From assembly GCA_039928615.1 (NCBI GenBank), contig JBDSSS010000020.1, positions 1 through 20,859 of the forward strand: DNA of 20,859 nt, read 5' to 3'. The position numbers and the translations under genes were made by a program. Shown here piece by piece: positions 6,745-14,272 of the stretch. Every line of letters starts with the position of its first letter. The stretch's first letter is position 1. The stretch is from JBDSSS01 sp039928615. GTDB taxonomy: Bacteria > Actinomycetota > Actinomycetes > Actinomycetales > Dermatophilaceae. The notes beneath the pieces were generated by a model. That model worked only from the letters and a program-made list of their open reading frames with translations, ran no database searches and was not told the DNA's origin.

Positions 6745-7167
6745 GGTGGTGATGCCCATCGAGCGGGCGGTGCCGGCGATGATGCGTGCCGCCATGTCCT
6801 CGTCGTTGGCGTTGAGGTCTTCCATCTTCTGACGGGCGATCTCGTAGACCTGGTCGCGGGACAGCTTGGCGACCTTCGTCTTGTGCGGCTCGCCCGAGCC
6901 CTTGGCGACGCCGGCAGCCTTCTTGATCAGCTCGGCGGCCGGGGGGGTCTTGGTGATGAAGGTGAACGAGCGGTCCTCGTAGACCGTGATCTCGACCGGG
7001 ATGACGTTGCCGCGCTGGGCCTCCGTCGCGGCGTTGTACGCCTTGACGAACTCCATGATGTTCACGCCGTGCTGGCCGAGAGCCGGGCCGACGGGCGGGG
7101 CGGGGGTGGCCTGACCGGCCTGGATCTGCAGCTTGATGAAGCCGGAGACCTTCTTCTTGGGGGGCAT
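6736..7167 (-). CDS. rplK: 50S ribosomal protein L11
   Basis: L11 binds the 1070 region of 23S rRNA in the GTPase-associated centre and is the thiopeptide target region. The 143-residue product begins MPPKKKVSGFIKLQIQAGQA and has the family signature PAPPVGPALGQHGVNIMEF. FTFITKTPPAAELI (end of the N-terminal domain) and the RNA-binding C-terminal helices near AARIIAGTARSMGI follow. Length is normal. The ATG at 7167 is preceded by GAAGGCTAGGA. It follows nusG after a 179-base spacer with a strong hairpin, so it may have its own leader. Confidence 0.98.
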   Translation of the reverse strand: MPPKKKVSGFIKLQIQAGQATPAPPVGPALGQHGVNIMEFVKAYNAATEAQRGNVIPVEITVYEDRSFTFITKTPPAAELIKKAAGVAKGSGEPHKTKVAKLSRDQVYEIARQKMEDLNANDEDMAARIIAGTARSMGITTEL

Positions 7168-7225
7168 GATTCCTAGCCTTCTTGTGGGTTGTGGGCCGAC
7201 GCCGCGGGCGATGACCCGGTTGCAT

Positions 7226-7280
7226 CCGCACGGCGCAGCCGTGCGGGTCTGAGCATTTTCTCATTGATCGCGCAGCCGTG
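7226..7280 (-). promoter_or_regulatory. Structured leader between nusG and rplK
   Basis: CCGCACGGC (7226-7234) and GCCGTGCGG (7238-7246) form a perfect 9-bp stem with a 3-base loop. The 11-base string GCGCAGCCGTG in it recurs at 7270-7280, and between them lies an AT-rich island (7254-7266), rare in this region. The position is where the L11-L1 operon is autoregulated by L1 in other bacteria. Function is inference. Confidence 0.45.
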
Positions 7281-7346
7281 ACCACGCGGGCACTTCGGAG
7301 GAGCTCGGGGGGCGCAGGCTGCTCGCGGCCGTGAGCCCCAGAGCAC

Positions 7347-8189
7347 TCAGATCTTGGCGACCTGACCGAAGGACAGCTCGACCGGGGTCTCCCGGCCGAA
7401 GATGGAGACGAGCACCTTGAGCTTCTGGGTGTCGGGGTTGATCTCGGAGATCGTGGCCGGGAGGGTCTCGAACGGGCCCTCCATGACGGTGACGGACTCG
7501 CCGACCTCGAAGTCGACGACGCGCGTGTCGCGCGCGGCCGAGCCGGAGCCCGAGCCGTCACCGGAGCCGTCGGAGGCGACCTCGAGGTTCGGGGCCAGCA
7601 TGGTGAAGACCTCGTCGATCGACAGCGGCACGGGCTGGTGGGCGTTGCCGACGAAGCCGGTCACGCCGGGCGTGTGGCGCACCGCGCCCCAGCTCTCGTC
7701 GGTGAGGTCCATCCGGACGAGGACGTAGCCGGGCATCCGGACGCGGCGGACGAGCTTCTTCTGCCCGTTCTTGATCTCGGTGACCTCCTCCATGGGGACC
7801 TCGATCTCGAAGATGAAGTCCTCCATGTTGAGGGTCTGGATCCGGGTCTCGAGGTTGGCCTTGACCCGGTTCTCGTAGCCCGCGTAGGAGTGGATGACGA
7901 ACCAGTCGCCGAAGCGGGTGCGCAGCTCGGCCTTGTAGTCGGCGACCGGGTCGGTGCTGACGGCGGGCGCGTCGTCCGGCTCGTCGGACGGCGCGTCGGC
8001 GTCCTCGGCTGCGTCGCTGTCCTCGTCGGTGAACCCGGGGGCGACGTCGGCGTCCGCGCCGGACTCGTCGTCAACCGCGGTGTCGGCCTCGGTCGGGGCG
8101 TCGGTCGAGAGCTCGCTCGACTCGTCCGCGACGGGCTCGGTGCTCGTGGCGTCCTCGGGGGCGATCTGCTCGGAGATCTGCTCGGACAC
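7347..8189 (-). CDS. nusG: Transcription termination/antitermination factor NusG
   Basis: NusG binds RNA polymerase and affects pausing, Rho-dependent termination and coupling to ribosomes. The 280-residue product has an acidic, disordered N-terminal extension (about 1-85) typical of actinomycete NusG. The NGN domain follows (about 94-202: GDWFVIHSYAGYENRVKANL, RMPGYVLVRMDL, HTPGVTGFVG), then the KOW domain (about 226-280: FEVGESVTVMEGPFETLPAT). The NGN-KOW linker contains SDGSGDGSGSGSAARD, a Gly/Ser-rich spacer. The start is GTG at 8189, with AAGGAAGTAGG upstream. It lies 68 bases downstream of secE. Confidence 0.98.
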   Translation of the reverse strand: MSEQISEQIAPEDATSTEPVADESSELSTDAPTEADTAVDDESGADADVAPGFTDEDSDAAEDADAPSDEPDDAPAVSTDPVADYKAELRTRFGDWFVIHSYAGYENRVKANLETRIQTLNMEDFIFEIEVPMEEVTEIKNGQKKLVRRVRMPGYVLVRMDLTDESWGAVRHTPGVTGFVGNAHQPVPLSIDEVFTMLAPNLEVASDGSGDGSGSGSAARDTRVVDFEVGESVTVMEGPFETLPATISEINPDTQKLKVLVSIFGRETPVELSFGQVAKI

Positions 8190-8257
8190 GGTGACCTACT
8201 TCCTTGCTGGTGGTCCAGCCGCTGGGGCTGGCGGTGACGTTCGTGGGACGGGCGAGA

Positions 8258-8527
8258 TCAGTTCGGGCTGCCCGCGAACGCCCAGGAGATGAGCCTGGTC
8301 ATCCCGAAGTCCATCGCCGAGACCAGCGCCATCATCACCATGACGAAGACGACGACGACCGTCGTGTAGCGCACGAGCTCGGGACCCGTGGGCCGCACGA
8401 CCTTGCGCAACTCGTCGAGGATCTGGCGGACGAAGAGGCTGAACGCGCCGAAGAACCGCGAGACGGGGTTGCCGCCGCGGGCCTTGTCGGCCCGGTCGGA
8501 CCCGCGCTTGGCGCTCGTCTCCGTCAC
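8258..8527 (-). CDS. secE: Preprotein translocase subunit SecE
   Basis: SecE is the essential clamp of the SecYEG protein-export channel in the cytoplasmic membrane. The 89-residue single-span form is the usual Gram-positive type. A charged N-terminus is followed by the amphipathic helix FLGA-like segment SRFFGAFSLFVRQILDELRK, the conserved RPTGPELVRYT hinge, and one membrane helix (about residues 53-80). The start is GTG at 8527 with AGCAGGA upstream. It sits between tRNA-Trp and nusG in the conserved order. Confidence 0.95.
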   Translation of the reverse strand: MTETSAKRGSDRADKARGGNPVSRFFGAFSLFVRQILDELRKVVRPTGPELVRYTTVVVVFVMVMMALVSAMDFGMTRLISWAFAGSPN

Positions 8528-8644
8528 GATTCCTGCTTTCTGTCTGGGTGCGGCCCGCGACTCTCACCCGAACCATGGCCGGGAAGCAGGCGCGCGCCGC
8601 GTTCTGCACGACGACCTCTGGTGCGTCGACGTCTGGCGCCGACA

Positions 8645-8676
8645 CCCGATCTCTTCGCGACTCGCGTCGCGTCGGG
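8645..8676 (-). other. Stem structure between tRNA-Trp and secE
   Basis: GCGAC and GTCGC around TCGC, enclosed by CCCGA and TCGGG, can form a two-part stem just after the 3' end of tRNA-Trp. It may aid tRNA 3' processing or partially terminate the transcript; no U-run follows. Confidence 0.35.
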
Positions 8677-8681
8677 ATGCG

Positions 8682-8754
8682 CAGGGCAAGAGGGACTCGA
8701 ACCCACAACCGCTGGTTTTGGAGACCAGTGCTCTACCAATTGAGCTATTGCCCT
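8682..8754 (-). tRNA. tRNA-Trp (anticodon CCA)
   Basis: The 73 bases fold as a standard cloverleaf: acceptor AGGGCAA with TTGCCCT, D-stem GCTC/GAGC, anticodon stem CTGGT/ACCAG with loop CTCCAAA, T-loop TTCGAGT and discriminator G. The 3' CCA is not encoded. The T-stem GTGGG/CCCTC has a U-U mismatch at its second pair (50-64). It is upstream of secE, as in many actinomycetes. Confidence 0.96.
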
Positions 8755-8783
8755 TCACCGGATCCCGTGGGGGTTCCGGGTGG

Positions 8784-8812
8784 ACGGCATGCGTCAGCAT
8801 GGCCAGCGTCAA
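8784..8812 (-). promoter_or_regulatory. Candidate promoter of tRNA-Trp/secE (proximal)
   Basis: TTGACG (8812-8807) and TGCCGT (8789-8784) are 17 bases apart on the minus strand. Transcription would start about 23 bases before the tRNA. The -35 is strong and the -10 weak. Confidence 0.4.
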
Positions 8813-8826
8813 CCGTCCGAATGAAG

Positions 8827-8856
8827 ATCATACGGGACCGGGCGGAGCATCGCGAA
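8827..8856 (-). promoter_or_regulatory. Candidate promoter of tRNA-Trp/secE (distal)
   Basis: TATGAT (8832-8827) is the best -10 box in the region, with TTCGCG (8856-8851) 18 bases upstream as a weak -35. It may work together with the proximal promoter. Confidence 0.4.
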
Positions 8857-8900
8857 CCGGCGCCGCCGTCGCCTCCCCCCTCGCTTCCCCGGCCACCGGC

Positions 8901-8930
8901 GAGGACGCACGACGACGCACGACGACGCGG
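8901..8930. repeat. Three 10-bp tandem units upstream of the aminotransferase
   Basis: GAGGACGCAC, GACGACGCAC and GACGACGCGG follow one another without gaps, one helical turn per unit, in the divergent spacer between tRNA-Trp and the aminotransferase gene. Confidence 0.6.
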
Positions 8931-9010
8931 GAGGCCGTGTGCCGCCCACCGCGCACCCGGCATACGGACCGGGCGGTCCCCCCTCACCGCGCGAGTGGCA
9001 GGATCGAAGC

Positions 9011-10342
9011 GTGACATCTTCGCGAACCTCCCTCGAGTCCCTGCCCACCGACGAGCTGGACCGCTTCCTCGCGGAGCAGCAGTCCGCGTACGCCGACCTG
9101 CAGGCGCGGGGGCTCAAGCTCGACCTGACTCGCGGGAAGCCGTCCTCGGAGCAGCTCGACCTGTCTGACGCGCTGCTCGGCCTTCCGACGACGACCCACG
9201 ACCGCGCCGGCACCGACGTGCGCAACTACGGCGGGCTCGAGGGCCTGCCCGAGCTGCGGGAGCTCTTCGCCGAGCTGCTCTGGGTCGAGAAGGAGCAGGT
9301 CGTCGTCGGCGGCAACTCCAGCCTGTCGATGATGTACGCGACGATCGTCGACTTCCTGCTCCACGGCGGCGTGGACTCGCCGCGGCCGTGGGCCCAGGAG
9401 GAGAAGATCCGCTTCGTCTGCCCCGTCCCCGGCTACGACCGGCACTTCTCCATGCTCGCCTCCTTCGGCATCGAGATGGTGACGGTGCCGATGCAGGTCG
9501 ACGGCCCCGACATGGACGCGGTCGAGGCTCTCGTGCGCGACGACGCGAGCGTCAAGGGCATCTGGATCGTGCCGACCTACGCCAACCCGACCGGCTCGGT
9601 GGTCTCCCACGACGTCGCCGCCCGCCTCGCCGCGATGCCCACTGCCGCGCCGGACTTCACGATCTTCTGGGACAACGCCTACGCCTTCCACCACCTCACC
9701 GAGGAGGAGGCCAAGAGCGCCGACATCCTCAGCCTCGCCGCCGCCTCGGGGCACCCCAACCGGGCCATCATGTTCGCCTCGACCTCGAAGATCACCTTCG
9801 CGGGGGCGGGGGTGGCGGTCCTCGCCGGTTCGATCGAGACCGTCGGGTGGTACCTCAAGCACCTGGCGATGGGCTCCATCGGCCCCGACAAGGTCAACCA
9901 CCTGCGCCACGTCGAGTTCTTCGGCTCGGCCGACGGGGTGCGCGAGCACATGCGCAAGCACCGCGCGATCATCGCGCCCAAGTTCGCCGCCGTCGACGAG
10001 GCCCTCACGGCCGGGCTCGACGGACTCGGGATCGCCGAGTGGAGCCACCCCACCGGCGGCTACTTCGTCAACCTCGACGTCGTCGACGGCACCGCCTCGC
10101 GCGTCGTGGGTCTGGCCAAGGCCGCGGGGATCGCGCTCACGCCGGCCGGCTCCTCCTTCCCGCTCGGGGACGACCCGCGCGACCGCAACATCCGCCTGGC
10201 CCCCACCTTCCCGGCGCTCGACGAGGTCCGCACGGCCATGGCCGGCGTCGCCACCTGCGTGGCGCTCGCCGCCGCCGAGAAAGCCGTCGCCGACCGAGCG
10301 GGTACCTCCACCACCGACCCGACCACCGAAGGAACCAGCTGA
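9011..10342 (+). CDS. PLP-dependent aspartate aminotransferase, Rv3722c/MocR-type family
   Basis: The 443-residue enzyme belongs to the class I aminotransferase branch that includes M. tuberculosis Rv3722c, the main aspartate aminotransferase there. Shared features are DLTRGKPSSEQLDLSDALL (38-56), NYGGLEGLPELRELFAELL, VDSPRPWAQE, CPVPGYDRHFSM and GPDKVNHLRH. The PLP lysine is Lys260 in STSKITFAG. Asn192 (ANPTG), Asp221 (FWDNAYAFH) and Arg395 (NIRLAP) are the expected cofactor and carboxylate contacts. The reaction exchanges amino groups between aspartate and 2-oxoglutarate. The GTG at 9011 is preferred because AGGA precedes it and homologues start at this point; an upstream ATG at 8939 would add unconserved residues. 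The stop overlaps the next start by one base. Confidence 0.92.
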   Translation: MTSSRTSLESLPTDELDRFLAEQQSAYADLQARGLKLDLTRGKPSSEQLDLSDALLGLPTTTHDRAGTDVRNYGGLEGLPELRELFAELLWVEKEQVVVGGNSSLSMMYATIVDFLLHGGVDSPRPWAQEEKIRFVCPVPGYDRHFSMLASFGIEMVTVPMQVDGPDMDAVEALVRDDASVKGIWIVPTYANPTGSVVSHDVAARLAAMPTAAPDFTIFWDNAYAFHHLTEEEAKSADILSLAAASGHPNRAIMFASTSKITFAGAGVAVLAGSIETVGWYLKHLAMGSIGPDKVNHLRHVEFFGSADGVREHMRKHRAIIAPKFAAVDEALTAGLDGLGIAEWSHPTGGYFVNLDVVDGTASRVVGLAKAAGIALTPAGSSFPLGDDPRDRNIRLAPTFPALDEVRTAMAGVATCVALAAAEKAVADRAGTSTTDPTTEGTS

Positions 10343-10863
10343 TGAGCACCGACGACCCCAACGAGAACATCGACGACGACCTGACCAGCTACAGCGTCGA
10401 CGACGAGGACCAGCTCCAGCCGGAGGACACCCTCGACCAGGAGGACGTCGACGACACCCTCGACCGCGGCTACTCCCCCAACGAGACCCCGCGGGGGGTC
10501 GACGCCTTCGGCACGACGGCCGCGGAGCAGGCCCAGGACGAGACGATCGACCAGCGGATCCTCCAGGAGACCGAGGACCCGAACTCCGCCTACGGCGCGC
10601 CGCACAACGAGAGCGGGCTCGACGAGGAGCGCGTCGGCGGCGACGACCCCGACGCGATCGACGCCGAGGACGACTGGCTCGGTGACAACGAGGTCGGCGA
10701 CGCGCGCGCGGGTCGCCTCGTCGCCGACGACGAGGGCTCGCACGAGGACGAGGAGAAGCAGGTCTGGGCCAGCGACGTGGGTGTCGACGGCGCCGCGGCG
10801 TCCGCCGAGGAGGCTGCGATGCACGTCGTCGACGAGATCCGCGACGACGTCCCCGAGGTCTGA
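10342..10863 (+). CDS. Acidic DUF5709-family protein
   Basis: The 173-residue product is extremely acidic, with no membrane segment, signal or cysteine, and is probably largely disordered or strongly charged. It contains YSVDDEDQLQPEDTLDQED, DTLDRGYSPNETPRG, RILQETEDPN and a more ordered C-terminal part with GRLVADDEGSHEDEEKQ and SAEEAAMHVVDE. These segments are those of actinobacterial DUF5709 proteins, whose function is unknown. Its ATG overlaps the aminotransferase stop (TGATG) and has GAAGGA upstream, so translation is likely coupled to the aminotransferase. Any functional link with that enzyme is inference. Confidence 0.88.
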   Translation: MSTDDPNENIDDDLTSYSVDDEDQLQPEDTLDQEDVDDTLDRGYSPNETPRGVDAFGTTAAEQAQDETIDQRILQETEDPNSAYGAPHNESGLDEERVGGDDPDAIDAEDDWLGDNEVGDARAGRLVADDEGSHEDEEKQVWASDVGVDGAAASAEEAAMHVVDEIRDDVPEV

Positions 10864-10871
10864 GCCGCTGC

Positions 10872-10886
10872 GGGCCGCCGCGGCCC
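10872..10886 (+). terminator. Short G/C hairpin after the DUF5709 gene
   Basis: GGGCCG and CGGCCC pair around CCG, eight bases after the stop codon. No U-run follows, so it is a weak terminator candidate. Confidence 0.3.
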
Positions 10887-10905
10887 CGGTGACAGACTGG
10901 CCGCC

Positions 10906-11934
10906 ATGACGCGAGCGGTGCAGGATCTGCCCAAGGCACACCTGCACCTGCACTTCACCGGTTCGATGCGGATCGGGACGGTTCGCAACCTGGCGGCCGG
11001 TCACGGACTGCGCCTGCCCGATGCGCTGACCGGGGACTGGCCACCCACCTTGGCCCGGGCCACCGACGAGCGCGGCTGGTTCCGCTTCCAGCGCCTCTAC
11101 GACGCGGCGCGGGCCTGTGTCCGTGGCGAGGACGACATGCGCAGGATCGTGCGCGAGGCCGCCGAGGACGACGCGGCCGAGGGCTCGCGCTGGCTCGAGA
11201 TCCAGGTCGACCCGACCTCCTACGCGCCGTTCGTCGGCGGGATCACGCCCGCCCTCGAGATCGTCCTCGACGAGGCCCGGGCCGTCTCGGCCGCCGGACC
11301 GGTCGGGGTCGGCGTCGTCGTCGCCGCGAGCCGGATGCGCCACCCGCTCGAAGCCCGGACCCTCGCGCGTCTGGCGGCCCACCACGCCGGGTCCGGCCCG
11401 GGCGAGGTCGTCGGCTTCGGCCTGTCCAACGACGAGCGCCGCGGCGCCACCGCCGACTTCGGCCACGCCTTCGCCATCGCGCGCCGGGCCGGGCTGGCCC
11501 TCGTCCCGCACGGCGGCGAGCTGCTCGGCGCCCAGTCGGTGATGGAGACCCTCGAGCACCTCGACCCGGACCGCATCGGGCACGGCGTCCGTGCGGTCGA
11601 GGACCCGCAGGTGCTCGATGCGGTGGCCCAGTCGGGCGTCACCCTCGAGGTGTGCCCCGGCAGCAACGTCTCGCTCGGGGTCTACGCCCAGGCCGCGGAC
11701 GTGCCCCTGCGCCGGATCGTCGAGGCCGGGGTGCCGGTGGCGCTCGGCGCCGACGACCCACTGCTCTTCGGGTCGAGGCTCGCCGCGCAGTACACGGCCG
11801 CCCGCGACCTCGGCTTCTCCGATGCCGAGCTGGCTGACCTCGCCCGGGACTCGCTGCGTGCGAGCCGCGCGCCGCAGGACGTGCTGGCCCGGGCCCTCGG
11901 TGACGTCGACGCCTGGCTCGCCGCGGGGTCCTGA
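10906..11934 (+). CDS. Adenosine deaminase-family aminohydrolase, substrate uncertain
   Basis: The 342-residue product is a zinc amidohydrolase of the adenosine/adenine/AMP deaminase fold. Metal and catalytic residues are present: His14 and His16 (HLHFTGSM), His202 and Glu205 (PHGGE), His226 (RIGHGVR), Asp283 and Asp284 (GADDPLLF), plus LEVCPGSNVSLGVY. The loop after the first histidines reads HFTGS where classical adenosine deaminases have HLDGA/S. The missing aspartate (here Thr18) contacts the ribose 5'-hydroxyl in mammalian ADA, so the substrate may not be plain adenosine. This variant loop is familiar in actinomycete annotations. No Shine-Dalgarno is visible; a CAGACT -10-like box ends seven bases before the ATG. 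It lies in line with the aminotransferase and DUF5709 genes. Confidence 0.88.
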   Translation: MTRAVQDLPKAHLHLHFTGSMRIGTVRNLAAGHGLRLPDALTGDWPPTLARATDERGWFRFQRLYDAARACVRGEDDMRRIVREAAEDDAAEGSRWLEIQVDPTSYAPFVGGITPALEIVLDEARAVSAAGPVGVGVVVAASRMRHPLEARTLARLAAHHAGSGPGEVVGFGLSNDERRGATADFGHAFAIARRAGLALVPHGGELLGAQSVMETLEHLDPDRIGHGVRAVEDPQVLDAVAQSGVTLEVCPGSNVSLGVYAQAADVPLRRIVEAGVPVALGADDPLLFGSRLAAQYTAARDLGFSDAELADLARDSLRASRAPQDVLARALGDVDAWLAAGS

Positions 11935-11996
11935 CGACGCCGGGCGCCGGCGGCGGTTTGCCCTTGCCTCGGGTCGGGAGTCATGCTGGAGGCGAC

Positions 11997-12725
11997 ATGA
12001 AGACACTGACGACTCGCCCCCGCTCCCCCCGTGGCCGCTCCCGCTGGCTCCTCGCCGGCGTCGCGCCCCTGGTCCTCGCGACCGCCTGCAGCACGCAGGC
12101 GCCGGTCACCTCGGTCGGCCCGACGGACGCCGCGAGCGCAGCCACCGGCACCACCGCGCCCGGCCCGAGCACGCCCGGCGAGACGTCGGCGTCCTCGATG
12201 AGCCCCACCCCGTCGAGCAGCAGCCCGACCACGACGGCCACCCCGAGCCCGACGACGACCACCAAGCCGGCCGTCGGTGCCGTCGGTGGCTCGCGGGTCA
12301 ACACCGCGCTCATGAAGGTCTTCGCCGACCGCGGGATGGGCCACCGCGTCGTCATCGGGACGGTGTCGCGCAACATCCCGTGGCCCGCCGGCAACCCGGT
12401 CTCCGAGGAGGCCTTCGAGATCGTCGGGGTCTACCTCAGCGTCAAGGCGGGAGGCCGCTACTCCGCGAGCGTCGCGCCCGCGATGTTCGCGCTCGGCACC
12501 GCAGACCCGTCGCTCGTCGAGCCGACGACCGAGTTCGGCTCCACCCTCGGCAAGCCGCTGGGCACCGTCGCCCGCGACCAGACCGGGACGGGGTGGCTCT
12601 TCTTCAAGGTCGACCGCGGCGCCAAGGAGCCCTTCACGCTCTACCTGAGGCGCCCCGCCTACAAGGTCAGCACGACGGGCAAGACCATCCCCGCTACCCG
12701 CTACGGCGCCTGGATCACGAAGTAG
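11997..12725 (+). CDS. Lipoprotein with C-terminal DUF4352-like beta domain
   Basis: The 242-residue product begins with a basic stretch and hydrophobic helix (about 14-30) ending LVLATAC, a lipobox placing the lipidated Cys31. A long Ser/Thr/Pro-rich linker (about 32-92) would span the cell wall. The globular part (about 96-242) includes FEIVGVYLSVKAGG, FALGTADPSLVEP and GWLFFKVDRGAKEPFTLYLR. This pattern (extracellular beta sandwich, 'stronger when' loop, TGWLFFKV-like strand) recalls DUF4352 domains of Gram-positive lipoproteins, but I assign it only tentatively. Start ATG has GGAGG four bases upstream. Function is unknown. It converges with murB across 15 bases. Confidence 0.8.
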   Translation: MKTLTTRPRSPRGRSRWLLAGVAPLVLATACSTQAPVTSVGPTDAASAATGTTAPGPSTPGETSASSMSPTPSSSSPTTTATPSPTTTTKPAVGAVGGSRVNTALMKVFADRGMGHRVVIGTVSRNIPWPAGNPVSEEAFEIVGVYLSVKAGGRYSASVAPAMFALGTADPSLVEPTTEFGSTLGKPLGTVARDQTGTGWLFFKVDRGAKEPFTLYLRRPAYKVSTTGKTIPATRYGAWITK

Positions 12726-12740
12726 CGCAGGCCCGCCCGC

Positions 12741-13814
12741 TCAGAGCGAGAGACCGACGAGCACCGGCTCGTTGACGAGCGTGACGCCGAAGGTGTCGTG
12801 CACGCCGTCGCGGACCTGACGCGCGAGCGCGACGACGTCCCGCGCCGTCGCGCCGCCGCGGTTGGTCACGGCGAGCGTGTGCTTCGTCGACAGCGCCGCC
12901 GGGGCAGGCAGCCCGAAGCCCCTCCCGAAGCCGGACTGCTCGATCAGCCAGGCCGCGCTCGTCTTGACCCGCCCGTCGGGCTCGTCGAAGCGCGGCGGCA
13001 CCGGGCCGTCGGCGCCGAGCCGCTGGGCCGCCCGCCCGACCAGCGTCTCGTAGCCGGACCTCGAGAGGAACGGGTTGGTGAAGAAGGACCCGCACGACCA
13101 CGTGTCGGGGTCGTCGTCGTCGAGCACCATCCCGCGCCGCCGACGCTGGTCGAGCACGGCGTCGCGCGCGTCAGCGAGGGGCACCCGGGCGCCGAGCTCG
13201 ACCCCGAGACCGTCGGCGAGAGCGGCATACCCGATGGGTCGGCAGAGGTCGGCGAGCTCGAACTGGAAGAGCACGTCGAGCACGACGTAGCGGCTGTTGC
13301 CCTTGAAGCGGGAGTGCCGGTAGGTGAAGTGGGCGTCGGCGTTGAAGAAGGTGCGGACCGCCTGCTCCTCCCGGTCCCAGGTGCGCACCTGCGCGATCGT
13401 CTGGCTCACGTCCTGGCCGTAGGCACCGACGTTCTGGATCGGGGTCGCCCCCGTCAGCCCCGGTATGCCGCTCAGCGCCTCGATCCCCGACCAGCCCTCC
13501 GCGACGGCGCGGGCGACGACCTCGTCCCACACCTCGCCGGCGGCGACGCGGACCATGGCACCGCCGCAGGAGTCCTGGGACTCCCGGGTGACTCCGGTCG
13601 TGGCCACCCGCACGACGGTGCCCTCGAAACCCTCGTCGGCCACGACGAGGTTGGACCCGCCCGCCAGGACGAGCAGCGGCTCGTCCGCGTCGTCGACCTC
13701 ACGGACGGCGTCGACGAGCTCGTCGGTGCTCGTCACCGTCACGAGCCTGGCGGCAGGACCGCCGACCCGCATCGTCGTCAGCCCCGCCAGGGCGACGCCG
13801 TGCTCCTCCTGCAC
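12741..13814 (-). CDS. murB: UDP-N-acetylenolpyruvoylglucosamine reductase
   Basis: MurB uses NADPH and bound FAD to reduce enolpyruvyl-UDP-GlcNAc to UDP-N-acetylmuramate, an early cytoplasmic step of peptidoglycan synthesis. The 357-residue product has the FAD-binding segments LLVLAGGSNLVVADEGF (47-63) and SGIPGLTGATPIQNVGAYGQ (115-134). YRHSRFK supplies Arg166, CGSFFTNP supplies the proton-donating Ser243, and NEPVLVG carries the late Glu349. KTSAAWLIEQSGF is also present. The start is GTG at 13814, eight bases after hadB, with no clear ribosome binding site, so coupling to hadB is likely. Residue 117 uses the rare codon ATA and residue 196 TAT, each inside a CGGCATAC octamer. Confidence 0.96.
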   Translation of the reverse strand: MQEEHGVALAGLTTMRVGGPAARLVTVTSTDELVDAVREVDDADEPLLVLAGGSNLVVADEGFEGTVVRVATTGVTRESQDSCGGAMVRVAAGEVWDEVVARAVAEGWSGIEALSGIPGLTGATPIQNVGAYGQDVSQTIAQVRTWDREEQAVRTFFNADAHFTYRHSRFKGNSRYVVLDVLFQFELADLCRPIGYAALADGLGVELGARVPLADARDAVLDQRRRRGMVLDDDDPDTWSCGSFFTNPFLSRSGYETLVGRAAQRLGADGPVPPRFDEPDGRVKTSAAWLIEQSGFGRGFGLPAPAALSTKHTLAVTNRGGATARDVVALARQVRDGVHDTFGVTLVNEPVLVGLSL

Positions 13815-13822
13815 CGGGGGCG

Positions 13823-14272
13823 TCAGTCGAGCCGCACGACCGCGAGGGCGCGGCCGAGGACCTTGTCGCCGCGGCAGGTCGCCGTCAGCTCGACGGTGAC
13901 CCGCCCCGTCTCGGTGTCGACCGCCTTGACGGCGCCCGAGACCTCGAGGTCGGCGCCCTCGTCGTAGGAGACGACGACGGGCTTGGTGAAGCGGACGCCG
14001 TAGTCGACGACCCGGCCCGCGTCGCCCGCCCAGTCGGTGACGAGGGTCGCTGCCGCGCCCATCGTGAACATCCCATGGGCGATGACGTCGGGCAGGCCGA
14101 CGGAGGTGGCGAAGCGCTCGTCCCAGTGGATCCGGTTGCGGTCGAGCGAGGCCCCGGCGTACTGCACGAGGCGCGCTCGGTCGATGTGGATCGTCACTGC
14201 CGGGAGGGCGTCCCCGACGGAGACGTCTGCGAGGCGGCGCACGTCGGTGGGCGTGGTGTCGTGGTCGGTCAT
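13823..14272 (-). CDS. hadB: MaoC-family dehydratase, HadB-like catalytic subunit
   Basis: The 149-residue hot-dog protein resembles HadB, the catalytic subunit of the mycobacterial (3R)-hydroxyacyl-ACP dehydratase. The hydratase motif D-x4-H is present as Asp44 and His49 (LDRNRIHWDERFA), followed by GLPDVIAHGMFTMG, the conserved helix. In mycobacteria this enzyme serves mycolic acid elongation. Nothing here suggests mycolates, so in this organism it may act on ordinary fatty acids or another acyl chain. Its ATG overlaps the hadA stop by one base (TGATG), indicating coupled synthesis of a heterodimer. murB replaces the hadC position found in mycobacteria. Confidence 0.9.
   Translation of the reverse strand: MTDHDTTPTDVRRLADVSVGDALPAVTIHIDRARLVQYAGASLDRNRIHWDERFATSVGLPDVIAHGMFTMGAAATLVTDWAGDAGRVVDYGVRFTKPVVVSYDEGADLEVSGAVKAVDTETGRVTVELTATCRGDKVLGRALAVVRLD

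Noticed and set aside
8984..12006. Long minus-strand frames opposite the aminotransferase, DUF5709 and deaminase genes
   Set aside because: The plus-strand genes show clear families and catalytic motifs; the antisense translations are low-complexity Arg/Gly/Val-rich strings.
13815..13822. A separate promoter for murB
   Set aside because: Only eight bases separate it from hadB, and no -10 or ribosome binding site is seen; coupling to hadAB is more likely.
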